A stretch of DNA of 42,153 nucleotides from a virus: the IMG/VR virus record IMGVR_UViG_3300027706_000004, positions 1 through 42,153 of that record; one strand, given 5' to 3'. Positions 30,166-39,052 of this stretch are shown piece by piece. Numbering within the stretch: position 1 is the first letter of the stretch; every line of letters starts with the position of its first letter. The position numbers and the translations under genes were made by a program. Under the pieces are notes generated by a model. It was not told the DNA's origin and did no database searches. It worked only from the letters and a program-made list of their open reading frames with translations.

Positions 30166-31377
30166 ATGTTTAAGTGGGGACTCTTTTCGCCAAAGGCTTT
30201 AGACTCACTCGACTTATCCACACGCAGAATTAATATTTGGGAAGGCGCAGTCCGGTCATCAAAAACTATCACATCACTTGTGCGTTGGATGGAATTTGTG
30301 AAGACTGCTCCTCAAGGCGATTTTCTCATGGCTGGTAAGACCGAGAGAACGCTTAAAAGAAATATACTCAACCCATTGACCGAGATTGTAGGCAATAAAC
30401 ATTTCCGCTATAACATGGGATTGGGTGAAGCTCGGCTCTTTGGAACACGGATATATATTGTTGGCGCAAATGATGAACGTGCCGAGGGGAAAATTCGAGG
30501 ACTTACCATTGCCGGTGCATATCTTGATGAAATAACACTTATGCCTGAATCATTTTTTGATATGCTGCTATCTAGGCTTTCAGTTGATGGTGCGATGCTT
30601 TTTGGTTCTACAAATACCGACTCGCCGTTTCATTGGTTAAAGACTCAATTCCTAGAAAGGGAAGATTTAGATTTGGCCTCATTCCATTTTGAGCTTGACG
30701 ATAATCTCAATCTCTCCGAGAAATTCAAAGAGAATCTCAAAAAAGAATATACCGGCCTTTGGTATAAGCGGCTTATCGAGGGCTTATGGGTTATGGCACA
30801 AGGGGCAATATATGATATGTTTGATGATGCATTCCACGCTATAGATGTGCCGAAGAAATTAGCTGAATATATTAAAATTTGGTGTGCTGTGGACTATGGA
30901 ACATCCAATCCATGCACGTTCGGGCTTTATGGAAAACACCAAAACGGGAATACATACAAGTTGAGGGAATATTGGTATGATGGTCGGGAATCGGGAAGGC
31001 AAAAGACTGATTCGGAATATGTGAAGGATTTTGTAAAATGGCTTAGAGAGGTCAAGCCTCAAGTTGTTTATCTCGACCCTTCCGCAGCGAGTTTTAAGGC
31101 TGAACTTAGGAAATTAAATTTCAATGTTCAGGATGCAAATAACGATATTCTGGATGGTATTAGATTTATTTCTGGCATGTTAGGGAATGGGAAATATTTT
31201 ATTGATAAATCATGTGAAAACACGCGAAAAGAATATGTGAGTTATGTATGGGACTCGAATGCACAAAGAAAAGGTGAAGACAAGCCACTCAAGCAGAATG
31301 ATCATGCGGTTGATTGTGATAGGTATGGACTTTTTACTGAATATTCCAGGGGAGAAATAAATATCCGATGGCTCTAA
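30166..31377 (+). CDS. terL: Terminase large subunit
   Basis: The product is 403 residues from ATG 30166, with AGGGA five bases upstream; the frame opens far earlier but would overlay the small subunit gene. The ATPase part has Walker A GAVRSSKT (27-34) and Walker B in GAYLDEIT (about 125-132). The nuclease part shows WCAVDYGT, VVYLDPSA and NDHAVDCDRY, giving the acidic residues of an RNase H-like fold. The layout fits PBSX-type terminases, which often use headful packaging (inference). The end overlaps the portal gene by ten bases. Confidence 0.93.
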   Translation: MFKWGLFSPKALDSLDLSTRRINIWEGAVRSSKTITSLVRWMEFVKTAPQGDFLMAGKTERTLKRNILNPLTEIVGNKHFRYNMGLGEARLFGTRIYIVGANDERAEGKIRGLTIAGAYLDEITLMPESFFDMLLSRLSVDGAMLFGSTNTDSPFHWLKTQFLEREDLDLASFHFELDDNLNLSEKFKENLKKEYTGLWYKRLIEGLWVMAQGAIYDMFDDAFHAIDVPKKLAEYIKIWCAVDYGTSNPCTFGLYGKHQNGNTYKLREYWYDGRESGRQKTDSEYVKDFVKWLREVKPQVVYLDPSAASFKAELRKLNFNVQDANNDILDGIRFISGMLGNGKYFIDKSCENTRKEYVSYVWDSNAQRKGEDKPLKQNDHAVDCDRYGLFTEYSRGEINIRWL

Positions 31378-33551
31378 TCGAGTCAGCTCATAATTTATTT
31401 TCATGGCTCTTTATCTTTCTTGCCATCCTTCCTGCCGCTATTGAGAAAATTATTCCACGAAGAACCTTTGAACAAGCCCTCGGACGTTCTCTTACGCCGA
31501 TAAAGAAAGGACAAATTATAGGCTCTACATCTGCTGACCGCACATTCTGGTTATCTTCGAGAATGCTTCAGGCAAATGTCATATTGCAGCCGTACATACA
31601 GAATCCCTGGCTCTATGCCTCTGTGAAAAAGGCTGCAATAAATATATCGAGAGTGCCATTTGAGATTTACACCAACACGGCAAAGAGTCCAAAAAAAGTC
31701 GAATCTGGTCCACTCTATGATTTATTTACGCATCCTAATCCTATGATGACTGATGACCAACTCTTTGAAGCAACATCGGTATGGCTTGATATAGAAGGCG
31801 AGGCGTTTTGGGTGCTTAATAACCGCAAGAATGTAACAACAATCCCTGATGAGATTTGGGTATTTCCACCATCTCGTTTCAAACATATTCCTGATCCTAA
31901 GACCAATTTGCCAATTGGCTGGCAATATATAGTTGGCGGTAAAACTGTGAATCTTGCACCTTGGGAAGTGATACATTTCAAGTTATTTAACCCTTACGAT
32001 GATGTGAGGGGACTTGCTCCCTGGAAGGCAGGGCAACTCTCAGTAGAACAGGATTATTTGTCATCAAAGTATAATGTTTCATTTTTCAGGAATGGCGCGA
32101 CCGTATCTGGGATTTTGAAGGCAGGACAGAACCTCACGGATGACCAGTATAGCCGTCTCAGGCTTCAGATTGACGAACGGTATCAAGGGGCGGATAAAGC
32201 ACACAAGATTATGATTCTTGAGGGCGAGAATGCGGACTTTAAAGAGACATCATTATCTCAAAAGGATATGGCATTTACGGAACTTAAGAATCTCACACGC
32301 TCGGAGATATTTGCAATCTATTCTACAAATGAAGTTGTGCTCGGTATCTATTCGGATATACAAAGTTATGAAGGACTAAAAATTGCTCATAAAACGTGGT
32401 GGCAGGAGAATTTAATCCCCCGGATGCAATATATTTCTCAGAAACTCTATGCCGAACTATTTTCTCAAGTTGGCGATGGCAGCCAGTGGGGGGATTTTGA
32501 TACAGGTGTTATCGAGGCTCTTCAAGAAGATTTGGCGGATAAGCTCGACCAAGCGACAAAACTCTATGCAATGGGCTGGCCTATAAATCAAATCAATAAA
32601 CGGCTTTCCCTAGGTATGGAAGATGTTCCTTGGGGAGACGTGTGGTGGGGCAATATTAGCCTTGTGCCAATCTCAGATGATGGGTCAAGTGCAGTCGGAC
32701 AGGAAACTCCTCCGTCCCCCCCGCCTAAATCATATCTTAGGCTTGTTGAAAATACCCCCTCCTCGATGACGGAAACAGGGCAAATTTCAATAATTTCTGG
32801 TAACGAGTATCTGACTAAGCGTTCATCTATTCACAGGGATATTCAATGGAAACGGTTTATGGTTCGTCATGCGCCACTAGAAAAGTTGTTCCGGTCGAAA
32901 ATTAAGAAATGGATGTATGACCAGCGCTCTAAAATCCTTGCTAATCTCTCGAATATGATTAAGCGTGACATCACGGATATGATCTTCGATGATGAAAAAG
33001 AAATTGGCTCTCTCAAATTACTCCTCAAGCCCCTCTACGCAAAGGGAATCCAGCAAGGGGCTGAGATGGTGGCAGAGGAATTGGGTGCGATAGATTTCGT
33101 ATATAATCCACTCGACCCTAGCGTACTTGCTTTTATGACTATGAGAATTACTGGTATTGCACCCGACATTGTAGATACCATTAAACAAGGGTTACGTAAT
33201 ACACTTACTCAAGGCATATCGGCAGGAGAGAGTATTACAGAGCTAGCTGATAGGGTGAGGGAGATATACAATTTTGCCGCGACAAGGAGTTTTACTATTG
33301 CAAGAACGGAAAGCGCGATAAGCATAAATGGCGGAAGAAATATTGAGATGCAAAAGCAGGGCGTAAAGAAAAGAGAGTGGTTGACAGCGCGTGATGAGGC
33401 TGTAAGGGAAAGTCATAGGAAATTGGAGGGTGAAGTAAGAGATATGAGAGAGAAATTTTCAAATGGATTGATGTTTCCCGGTGATCCGAGCGGAGAAGCC
33501 TCTGAAGTTATAAATTGTCGGTGTATTGAACTTCCAATAGTGGAGGATTAG
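31368..33551 (+). CDS. Portal protein fused to a MuF-like head protein
   Basis: The product is 727 residues. Residues of about 60-440 are an HK97-type portal (YASVKKAAINISRVPFEIY, WEVIHFKLFNPYDD, VSFFRNGATVSGIL). The C-terminal part (about 590-727) is a Mu F-like domain: FTIARTESAISINGGRN, WLTARDEAVRESHRKLEGEV and NCRCIELP. Portal-MuF fusions are known in some phages. Unusually, residues 8-26 are strongly hydrophobic, like a membrane helix, for which no role in a portal is known. The start at ATG 31368 overlaps the terminase gene and lacks a strong ribosome site, so a downstream start is possible. Confidence 0.9.
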   Translation: MALIESAHNLFSWLFIFLAILPAAIEKIIPRRTFEQALGRSLTPIKKGQIIGSTSADRTFWLSSRMLQANVILQPYIQNPWLYASVKKAAINISRVPFEIYTNTAKSPKKVESGPLYDLFTHPNPMMTDDQLFEATSVWLDIEGEAFWVLNNRKNVTTIPDEIWVFPPSRFKHIPDPKTNLPIGWQYIVGGKTVNLAPWEVIHFKLFNPYDDVRGLAPWKAGQLSVEQDYLSSKYNVSFFRNGATVSGILKAGQNLTDDQYSRLRLQIDERYQGADKAHKIMILEGENADFKETSLSQKDMAFTELKNLTRSEIFAIYSTNEVVLGIYSDIQSYEGLKIAHKTWWQENLIPRMQYISQKLYAELFSQVGDGSQWGDFDTGVIEALQEDLADKLDQATKLYAMGWPINQINKRLSLGMEDVPWGDVWWGNISLVPISDDGSSAVGQETPPSPPPKSYLRLVENTPSSMTETGQISIISGNEYLTKRSSIHRDIQWKRFMVRHAPLEKLFRSKIKKWMYDQRSKILANLSNMIKRDITDMIFDDEKEIGSLKLLLKPLYAKGIQQGAEMVAEELGAIDFVYNPLDPSVLAFMTMRITGIAPDIVDTIKQGLRNTLTQGISAGESITELADRVREIYNFAATRSFTIARTESAISINGGRNIEMQKQGVKKREWLTARDEAVRESHRKLEGEVRDMREKFSNGLMFPGDPSGEASEVINCRCIELPIVED

Positions 33552-33552
33552 C

Positions 33553-35199
33553 ATGGATAGAATCATAAAGACTTTCATTCCAGAGCTTAAAAATGTAAAC
33601 GTAAAAGATAACACTGCTGAGATGATTGTTTCCACTCAGTCATTAGACCGAATGGGGGATGTAGTTTTGCTCTCCGCCTGGAAAAAGGGTCTATCCCATT
33701 TCAAAAAACATCCGGTACTGCTTTCCTCTCACAATTACGGAAATCTCACAAATCAAATTGGTATGATTTCGGGAATCGGTATTACAGAAGAGGGTCTCAA
33801 TGCCAAGATGCAATATTTTGTGGGAGAAGGCAATCAGCAAGCGGATTGGGGCTGGAAACTCGTTGAAAAGGGCATCGCAGCTTATTCAGTAGGATTTAAG
33901 TCACACAGTATGAGTTATGGCGACCAGATTGAAACTGATGAAGAGATACCGTCGGAAATAAAAAAGCTAAAGCCTCAGCGGGTATTTAAAGATGTAGAGC
34001 TTCTCGAAATCTCTCAAGTATTAGTTCCTGCAAATGCCGAGGCTGTCCAGAATGCTTTAAAATCTGACGATATGGGAATGAGAACCGTAGCAGCTGGAAT
34101 AATCCAGAAAGGACTAATAGAAATAAATGAAAAAGAATTTTTTTCACATGAGGATAATGGTGATATATCCGGTAACAAAGCAATAGTGGTTTCCTCATTT
34201 CCCTCCCCCGAAGCAAAGGGCGTTGTTCCTTATAAAGAAACGCCGAAAGCTCCAGAAGATGCAGCGTGGAATGCTGCCGCTGAGATGACTGCTCTATGGG
34301 GAGATGGCAGCAATCAACCGAAATATGCCCAGGCGCATACATGGTTTGACTCTTCTGCAAATGATGACGATAAAGACGGCTATCCAGATGTGAAAGGTGC
34401 TTATAAACTCCCTCATCATGATAGAAACCTCAAAGTGGTATGGCGTGGAGTAGCTGCTGCTATGGCTGCTTTACTCGGAGCGCGGGGAGGCGTGGATGTG
34501 GGTGGCGATAAGACGGGTGTATATTCTCACCTTAAAAAGCATTATGCTCAATTCGATAAGACTCCTCCTGATATGAAATCCTATGAGACGATTGATGATG
34601 TTCTTGAAGGATGCAAGGATGTAGATACCGCGATTCTATTCATTCAGCAAATTAAGGAAATCGAGTTCGAGAAAGCACTTGAGGAAATGAAAGCTGTTTA
34701 TGAAGCTGAATCCGAACTCAAAGCTGGTGCGGTTCTCAGTGGCAAGAATAAAGATAAACTAATGAAAGCCCAGGGTATGATGATGGACGCTCACAGTCAT
34801 ATCAAGGACGTACTGGCATCGGCAGAAAAAGGACTCGATGGCGATGAGGATTTGGATATTGAACTTGAGAAAATTATAGAAGAGCAAATTAAGGCAAAAG
34901 GCTCCGAGGTGCAAACAATTCTTTTTGAGAAATCCAAGTATTCTGTTGACGAAGCCAGGAAGTGGCTTAATGCCCATAACTTCAAGTCGGATAAAGTAGA
35001 TTCCTCTGACCCTAATGTTCATAGATTTAGACAATTCGATCCTGCTCTATGTGATAAATCCACTTACGGTTCCATTCGGTTCAAGGATGGCATCACAGGG
35101 GTTGTATGTGTGAAGAAAAAGGGGATGGAATCCGAAAGCTATATCAAGATGATATTTACCGATATGAAAAAAGCTGAAAGCATATTAAAAGTTAATTAA
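33553..35199 (+). CDS. Prohead protease with long C-terminal extension
   Basis: The product is 548 residues, larger than a typical prohead protease of about 200. Residues 1-175 are an HK97-type (S78) protease: His near residue 60 in LLSSHNYGN, Ser near 113 in AAYSVGFKS and the EISQVLVPANAEA strand. Residues of about 220-335 form a separate domain (VVPYKETP, AWNAAAEMTALW, GARGGVDVGGDKTGVYSHLKKHY) also found attached to phage proteases. A helical, acidic region (about 340-465) could be a scaffold, and a final alpha-beta domain (VDEARKWLNAHNFKSDKV) follows. The extension may act as a scaffold removed on maturation. Confidence 0.82.
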   Translation: MDRIIKTFIPELKNVNVKDNTAEMIVSTQSLDRMGDVVLLSAWKKGLSHFKKHPVLLSSHNYGNLTNQIGMISGIGITEEGLNAKMQYFVGEGNQQADWGWKLVEKGIAAYSVGFKSHSMSYGDQIETDEEIPSEIKKLKPQRVFKDVELLEISQVLVPANAEAVQNALKSDDMGMRTVAAGIIQKGLIEINEKEFFSHEDNGDISGNKAIVVSSFPSPEAKGVVPYKETPKAPEDAAWNAAAEMTALWGDGSNQPKYAQAHTWFDSSANDDDKDGYPDVKGAYKLPHHDRNLKVVWRGVAAAMAALLGARGGVDVGGDKTGVYSHLKKHYAQFDKTPPDMKSYETIDDVLEGCKDVDTAILFIQQIKEIEFEKALEEMKAVYEAESELKAGAVLSGKNKDKLMKAQGMMMDAHSHIKDVLASAEKGLDGDEDLDIELEKIIEEQIKAKGSEVQTILFEKSKYSVDEARKWLNAHNFKSDKVDSSDPNVHRFRQFDPALCDKSTYGSIRFKDGITGVVCVKKKGMESESYIKMIFTDMKKAESILKVN

Positions 35200-35205
35200 C
35201 AAGTT

Positions 35206-35424
35206 TCCCATTTCCGGTTAGGCTCTGCCATATAACCGAGGAATTGGGATAAGTTATTCGTATTAATCCGGGCTGGTCTCTGACATACAGCCCAAATAGT
35301 ATTCCAGCGTAGTAGCTGGGAGCATTGCCTCCAGACAGCGAACCGTCAAAAATCCACAACAAATTACTACTCGAATTATATCCGCGGTATCTGAGGGATT
35401 TCAGGAAAACGCATATTCGCGGAT
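35206..35424 (+). ncRNA. Structured untranslated leader before the major capsid gene
   Basis: The gap 35200-35479 holds no gene in an otherwise packed operon. Several stems can be drawn: CGGTTA/TAACCG (35215-35220, 35233-35238) with inner GGC/GCC; GGGCTG/CAGCCC (35270-35275, 35288-35293); CCAGC/GCTGG (35304-35308, 35315-35319); ATCCGCG/CGCGGAT (35380-35386, 35418-35424) enclosing CTGA/TCAG. It may raise capsid mRNA stability or control translation. No known RNA family was recognised, and the type label is a guess. Confidence 0.45.
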
Positions 35425-35479
35425 TGTATTTGGGCTAGGAACAACAAGTTTGTCAATTTCAACTGGAGGTTAGAAAACA

Positions 35480-36676
35480 ATGGAACTAGAAGAGGTTTTA
35501 AAAGAGATAGCGGCAAAGCAAGCCGGACTTACAGGACTTGTCGAGACCAAGTTTGGAGATATAAGCAAGAAGATTGACGAATATGACAAGAGATTAGCTA
35601 TGTTGGAAGGGCTTGCAAAACATAGGGGTGTTTCCCTTCCTGGCGTGGAAGATGAAAAAGAAAAATTCTCATTTGGTAAGGCAATCAGGGCTATCAAACT
35701 CCGTAACTGGGATGGCGCAGGATTCGAAAAGGAAATATTCGAGCAGGCATGGACAAAGGTTATGGGTACAGGAAGCGGCAGCCTAGGGGGATACTGGGTC
35801 CCACAGCAATTTTTAACCGATGTCATAGAAAGATTAGTTGCTGAGACAACGGTAATTAAAGCAGGTGCTACGGTTCTCAATGACCTTCAGGGATCACCCG
35901 TGATTCTCCCTAAAATATCCGGCGGTTCTACTGCCTATTGGGTATCGCAAGGTTCTTCAATCACCGGCTCGGACATGACAGCTGCTCAGGTAACAATGAC
36001 CCCGCATGAACTCGCAGCGCTCGTCAAACTCAATAATCAGCTTCTATTACTCTCGCCACTTTCGGTAGATAACATGGTGAGAAATGACATTGTCACTCAG
36101 ACATCACTCCTTGCCGACATAACGGCATTGAGAGGCGATGGACAGTCGGCGACACCCTATGGTATAGCTAATACGGCAAATATTTTGACCGTAGCAATAG
36201 GGACTACCGGCGGACCTTTCACATTTGATGTAGCTTCCAATATGGTCAATAAGCTCGAGATGGCAAATGCGTTGAGAGGTAATCTTGCTTTCATTTCTAA
36301 TCCGAAAACATGGAATCAGTTAAGAAAATTCAAGGTACTCCAGTATAGTGGTGATACCGCTGGACTTCCACTTATCCTCCCGATGACAAATCAGCAGCTA
36401 CGGGATACGCTAGGATGGGATTTCTTAAGCACAACTCAAATTCCAATTAATCTCACAAAATCTACCGGACATGACCTCACCGAGGTCTATTTTGCGAATT
36501 GGGCGGAATTACTCATAGGTATGTGGGGCGGTGCAGAGATTAAGCTTTCAGAAGAGACAAGTGATGCCTTTGAGAAAAACCAAACATGGGTAAGGATCAT
36601 CACTTTGATGGACTTTGCCGTGAGGCATGAACAGAGTTTCTGTCTCTGTAATGATGCCAACACGGATTTATCATAG
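35480..36676 (+). CDS. Major capsid protein, HK97 fold
   Basis: The product is 398 residues with GGAGG before ATG 35480. Residues 1-60 form a coiled-coil delta domain (LEEVLKEIAAKQAGL, then KKIDEYDKRLAML) likely cut away by the prohead protease. The rest is HK97-like: GGYWVPQQFLTDVIERL, the WVSQGSSI region of the E-loop/P-domain, LAALVKLNNQLL, the ALRGDGQSATPYGI motif and WVRIITLMDFAVRHEQSF near the end. It forms the icosahedral shell. It lies between the structured leader and a 12-bp hairpin, both of which may help its high expression. Confidence 0.93.
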   Translation: MELEEVLKEIAAKQAGLTGLVETKFGDISKKIDEYDKRLAMLEGLAKHRGVSLPGVEDEKEKFSFGKAIRAIKLRNWDGAGFEKEIFEQAWTKVMGTGSGSLGGYWVPQQFLTDVIERLVAETTVIKAGATVLNDLQGSPVILPKISGGSTAYWVSQGSSITGSDMTAAQVTMTPHELAALVKLNNQLLLLSPLSVDNMVRNDIVTQTSLLADITALRGDGQSATPYGIANTANILTVAIGTTGGPFTFDVASNMVNKLEMANALRGNLAFISNPKTWNQLRKFKVLQYSGDTAGLPLILPMTNQQLRDTLGWDFLSTTQIPINLTKSTGHDLTEVYFANWAELLIGMWGGAEIKLSEETSDAFEKNQTWVRIITLMDFAVRHEQSFCLCNDANTDLS

Positions 36677-36694
36677 AACCTAAAGATATTGATA

Positions 36695-36728
36695 GTAAGG
36701 GCTGGACTTTCCAGGTTCCAGCCCTTAC
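36695..36728 (+). other. Perfect 12-bp hairpin after the capsid gene
   Basis: GTAAGGGCTGGA (36695-36706) pairs fully with TCCAGCCCTTAC (36717-36728) around a ten-base loop. No T-run follows. It may act as a partial terminator or as a 3' stabiliser that lets capsid mRNA outnumber downstream messages. The next gene starts at 36757 with its own GGAGG. Confidence 0.7.
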
Positions 36729-36756
36729 ATAAAATTAATGCGGAGGTAATTAAACA

Positions 36757-37161
36757 ATGGCAGAAGATATAGGTGGTGAAATAAAAAGCGTGCTCGCACT
36801 CGCACCAGTGGCGGCAAGTTCAGCACAAAATGGATTGGGAATTGATAAAACTGGCTTTCGTTCCGCAACGTGTGTAATTGCAAATGGGGCTGCAACGGGA
36901 TCACCTACTTCATACACAGTTGATGCAAAGATTCAGCAATCAAGCGATGATGGCTCAACTGATGCTTATGCAGATGTAAGTGGCTTAACCATGACTCAAA
37001 TTACAGTAGATAATAAAGTCGGTGAGATTAATTTTGATCTTACCGGACTCAAAAAATATGTTCGAGTTGTGGTAACGCCTGCACTTACTGGCGGAACATC
37101 ACCAAAGGCTTTAATAGGGGCTGTGATGATACTGGGAAACCCGCAGTATTTGCCTCAATAG
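36757..37161 (+). CDS. Putative head decoration/accessory protein
   Basis: The product is 134 residues, beta-rich. AATGCGGAGG precedes ATG 36757. The sequence pattern (ALAPVAASSAQNG, KTGFRSATCVIANG, AKIQQSSDDGSTDAYADV, LKKYVRVVVTPAL) matches small beta-sandwich proteins often encoded right after the capsid gene, which I take as decoration or head-surface proteins (from memory). It may stabilise the shell. It is separated from the capsid gene by the 36695 hairpin. Confidence 0.65.
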   Translation: MAEDIGGEIKSVLALAPVAASSAQNGLGIDKTGFRSATCVIANGAATGSPTSYTVDAKIQQSSDDGSTDAYADVSGLTMTQITVDNKVGEINFDLTGLKKYVRVVVTPALTGGTSPKALIGAVMILGNPQYLPQ

Positions 37162-37206
37162 AGGGTTGTAGGCACTGATACCATCGCAGTTTCCGAGGAG
37201 AAGACC

Positions 37207-37434
37207 ATGAGAGTAAAAGTTCGTAATGGATATGTGGCTTATGTAGAGAATCGTTCTCACTTTCCGGGAGAAATCATTGATATTGATGAACAAACGTACT
37301 ATAGTCAGGAGCACAAGTTTGAACCCGCTCCGCCGGAAGGGCAAAAGATAACGGTTGAGACAGAGGCAATGGAAGCACCAGAAGAGAATAAGATGATAAG
37401 TCCGGAAGATGTAAAGAAAAAAGGAAAAAGATGA
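37207..37434 (+). CDS. Small head-operon protein, unknown
   Basis: The product is 75 residues with GAGGAG before ATG 37207. The N-terminal half is a small beta domain (KVRNGYVAYVENRSHFPGEIIDIDEQTYY) like the short SH3-type proteins next to phage head genes; the C-terminal half is charged and probably disordered (ending KKKGKR). The stop overlaps the connector start (ATGA). No function is established. Confidence 0.6.
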   Translation: MRVKVRNGYVAYVENRSHFPGEIIDIDEQTYYSQEHKFEPAPPEGQKITVETEAMEAPEENKMISPEDVKKKGKR

Positions 37435-38009
37435 GTATACAGTTTGTTTCCGTTGCTGATTTAAAAGCGCTTCTTGAAATCAGTGACTCGGACAGGGATA
37501 GCCTGCTTACGACCATAATCCAGCTTACATCTGCCGAGATGGAGAGTTATTTGAATTTGCAACTAAAGAAGCAAGAAAGAACCATGAAATTCAATGGTGG
37601 TCGAACGATATATTTTCTTCCAGCATATCCGGTTGATTTGACTCAGGACTTTACCGTTACAGTTGCTGGTGCAGCGATGATAAAAGACTCTGATTACTAT
37701 GTGCTTGATGACATTGGTATTGTGCGGTTTATTTATTCTCCACTCGATTTTCCGCCTTGGGCTGTTTCCATTACATGGACTGGTGGTTATGTTGAGTCAA
37801 CAGGAAATGAGAAGGTCTTAGCCGTACCGGACAAATTGAAGAAGGCATGTTTATATCAGTGCCGATATGAGTTTACAAGAAGACGCGATTGGGGGCTTCA
37901 GTCGGAGTCCCTTCCAAGTGGGAACGTGAATATTTATAAGCCAGCAGATTTTCTACCGGATGTAAAGGCGATACTTGACTCGATGAGGGCATTTCCAACC
38001 GAGAGATGA
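37431..38009 (+). CDS. Head-tail connector protein, gp6-like
   Basis: The product is 192 residues. The N-terminal helical part (SVADLKALLEISDSDRDSLL, then QLTSAEMESYLN) is the mark of HK97 gp6/SPP1 gp15-type adaptors, followed by a beta-rich insert with NGGRTIYFLPAYPV and a WTGGY turn before a helix (VPDKLKKACLYQCRYEF). It would dock under the portal. ATGA overlaps at both ends tie it to its neighbours. Confidence 0.85.
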   Translation: MSIQFVSVADLKALLEISDSDRDSLLTTIIQLTSAEMESYLNLQLKKQERTMKFNGGRTIYFLPAYPVDLTQDFTVTVAGAAMIKDSDYYVLDDIGIVRFIYSPLDFPPWAVSITWTGGYVESTGNEKVLAVPDKLKKACLYQCRYEFTRRRDWGLQSESLPSGNVNIYKPADFLPDVKAILDSMRAFPTER

Positions 38010-38593
38010 TTAGAGCGATAGTTTCAGCCGATAATCTGACTCTTTACGTTAAAGAATTTAACACAAAGGCATTTTCCGCTCTTGTGGATGAGGTGAATAA
38101 GCAGAGCGTTAAATTGACAAATTATACGATTCAACGTCACCTGACTGGCGGTACGACCGAGGATCGCTTAAGGGTAAGAAGCGAACAGATGAGAAGAACA
38201 ACACGACCGCTTCAATCTCGGATAGAAGGCTCCAGGATATCGGGTGGTGTGCAATTCGGGGTTGATTATGCCAAAGTCCATGTTGGACCGAAAGGCTCTT
38301 TTTTTACGATTAAACCAAAAGGGAAATGGCTTGCAATACCTACTGAGGCTGCTCTGACTCCTACAGGACAGATGAAATACCCTCATGCGAGAGACTATCC
38401 GAATACCTTTATCAATCCTAAAAATAAACAGTTGGTTATGGGAAGGCTTAGCAAAAATTTAATAGTGCCATTTTTTATTTTGCGGAGATTTGTAAAAGTC
38501 CCGCGTAGAGTTGATCCTCAAGAGATTCTGTTGGCGAAAGGACCGGAGATTTCTCAGTCTCTGGTAAAAGCAATTGATCGAGGAAAGAGATGA
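38006..38593 (+). CDS. Head-tail joining / tail completion protein
   Basis: The product is 195 residues and starts at ATG 38006, overlapping the connector stop. Its position between the connector and the tail terminator candidate, and the helical start followed by a beta-rich part (GGVQFGVDYAKVHVGPKG, then KPKGKWLAIP), fit the HK97 gp10/tail completion group. It has a basic, Arg-rich face. The family is inferred mainly from gene order. Confidence 0.6.
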   Translation: MIRAIVSADNLTLYVKEFNTKAFSALVDEVNKQSVKLTNYTIQRHLTGGTTEDRLRVRSEQMRRTTRPLQSRIEGSRISGGVQFGVDYAKVHVGPKGSFFTIKPKGKWLAIPTEAALTPTGQMKYPHARDYPNTFINPKNKQLVMGRLSKNLIVPFFILRRFVKVPRRVDPQEILLAKGPEISQSLVKAIDRGKR

Positions 38594-39018
38594 CTCAAAC
38601 ATATAGGCAGGCTATTCTCGCAAATATGCTTTCAGTCATACAGAGTATCTCGGAGATAAAGCACGTGGAGATAAATAGGGCAATTGCAGTGGATTTGGAT
38701 ATTGTACCGCTTCCATGTGTGTTCATATTCTCAGATACTGAGGCTCCGATGCCTGATGAAGGTGCGATAGGTACGCAGGCCTGGAACTTCACCGTTACAC
38801 TCGATGTATATGCTCAAGATTCTGATATGGAAAATTTGCTCGGATTGATTGAGGTTGCGGTGATGAGTGATCCGGGACGCGGCAATGTTCATGCTAAGCG
38901 CACTGAGAGACTCGGCTTTGAATTGCACACTATTTCATCCGACCGTTCTCTGATGGGTTTTAGTGTGCCTTATTCAATTGTTTATCAGCATGATTATGGA
39001 AATCCATATATCAGTTAG
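38590..39018 (+). CDS. Tail terminator / minor tail protein
   Basis: The product is 142 residues from ATG 38590, overlapping the previous stop. The layout (helix YRQAILANMLSVIQSI, then strands LPCVFIFSDTEAP and WNFTVTLDVYAQD, a helix with MENLLGLIEVAVMSD, then strands) is that of tail terminator proteins such as lambda gpU and SPP1 gp17. It would cap the tail tube before head joining. It directly precedes the major tail protein. Confidence 0.65.
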   Translation: MTQTYRQAILANMLSVIQSISEIKHVEINRAIAVDLDIVPLPCVFIFSDTEAPMPDEGAIGTQAWNFTVTLDVYAQDSDMENLLGLIEVAVMSDPGRGNVHAKRTERLGFELHTISSDRSLMGFSVPYSIVYQHDYGNPYIS

Positions 39019-39052
39019 AGAAGGGAAAAACTTTGATTGGAGGTAGATGAAA

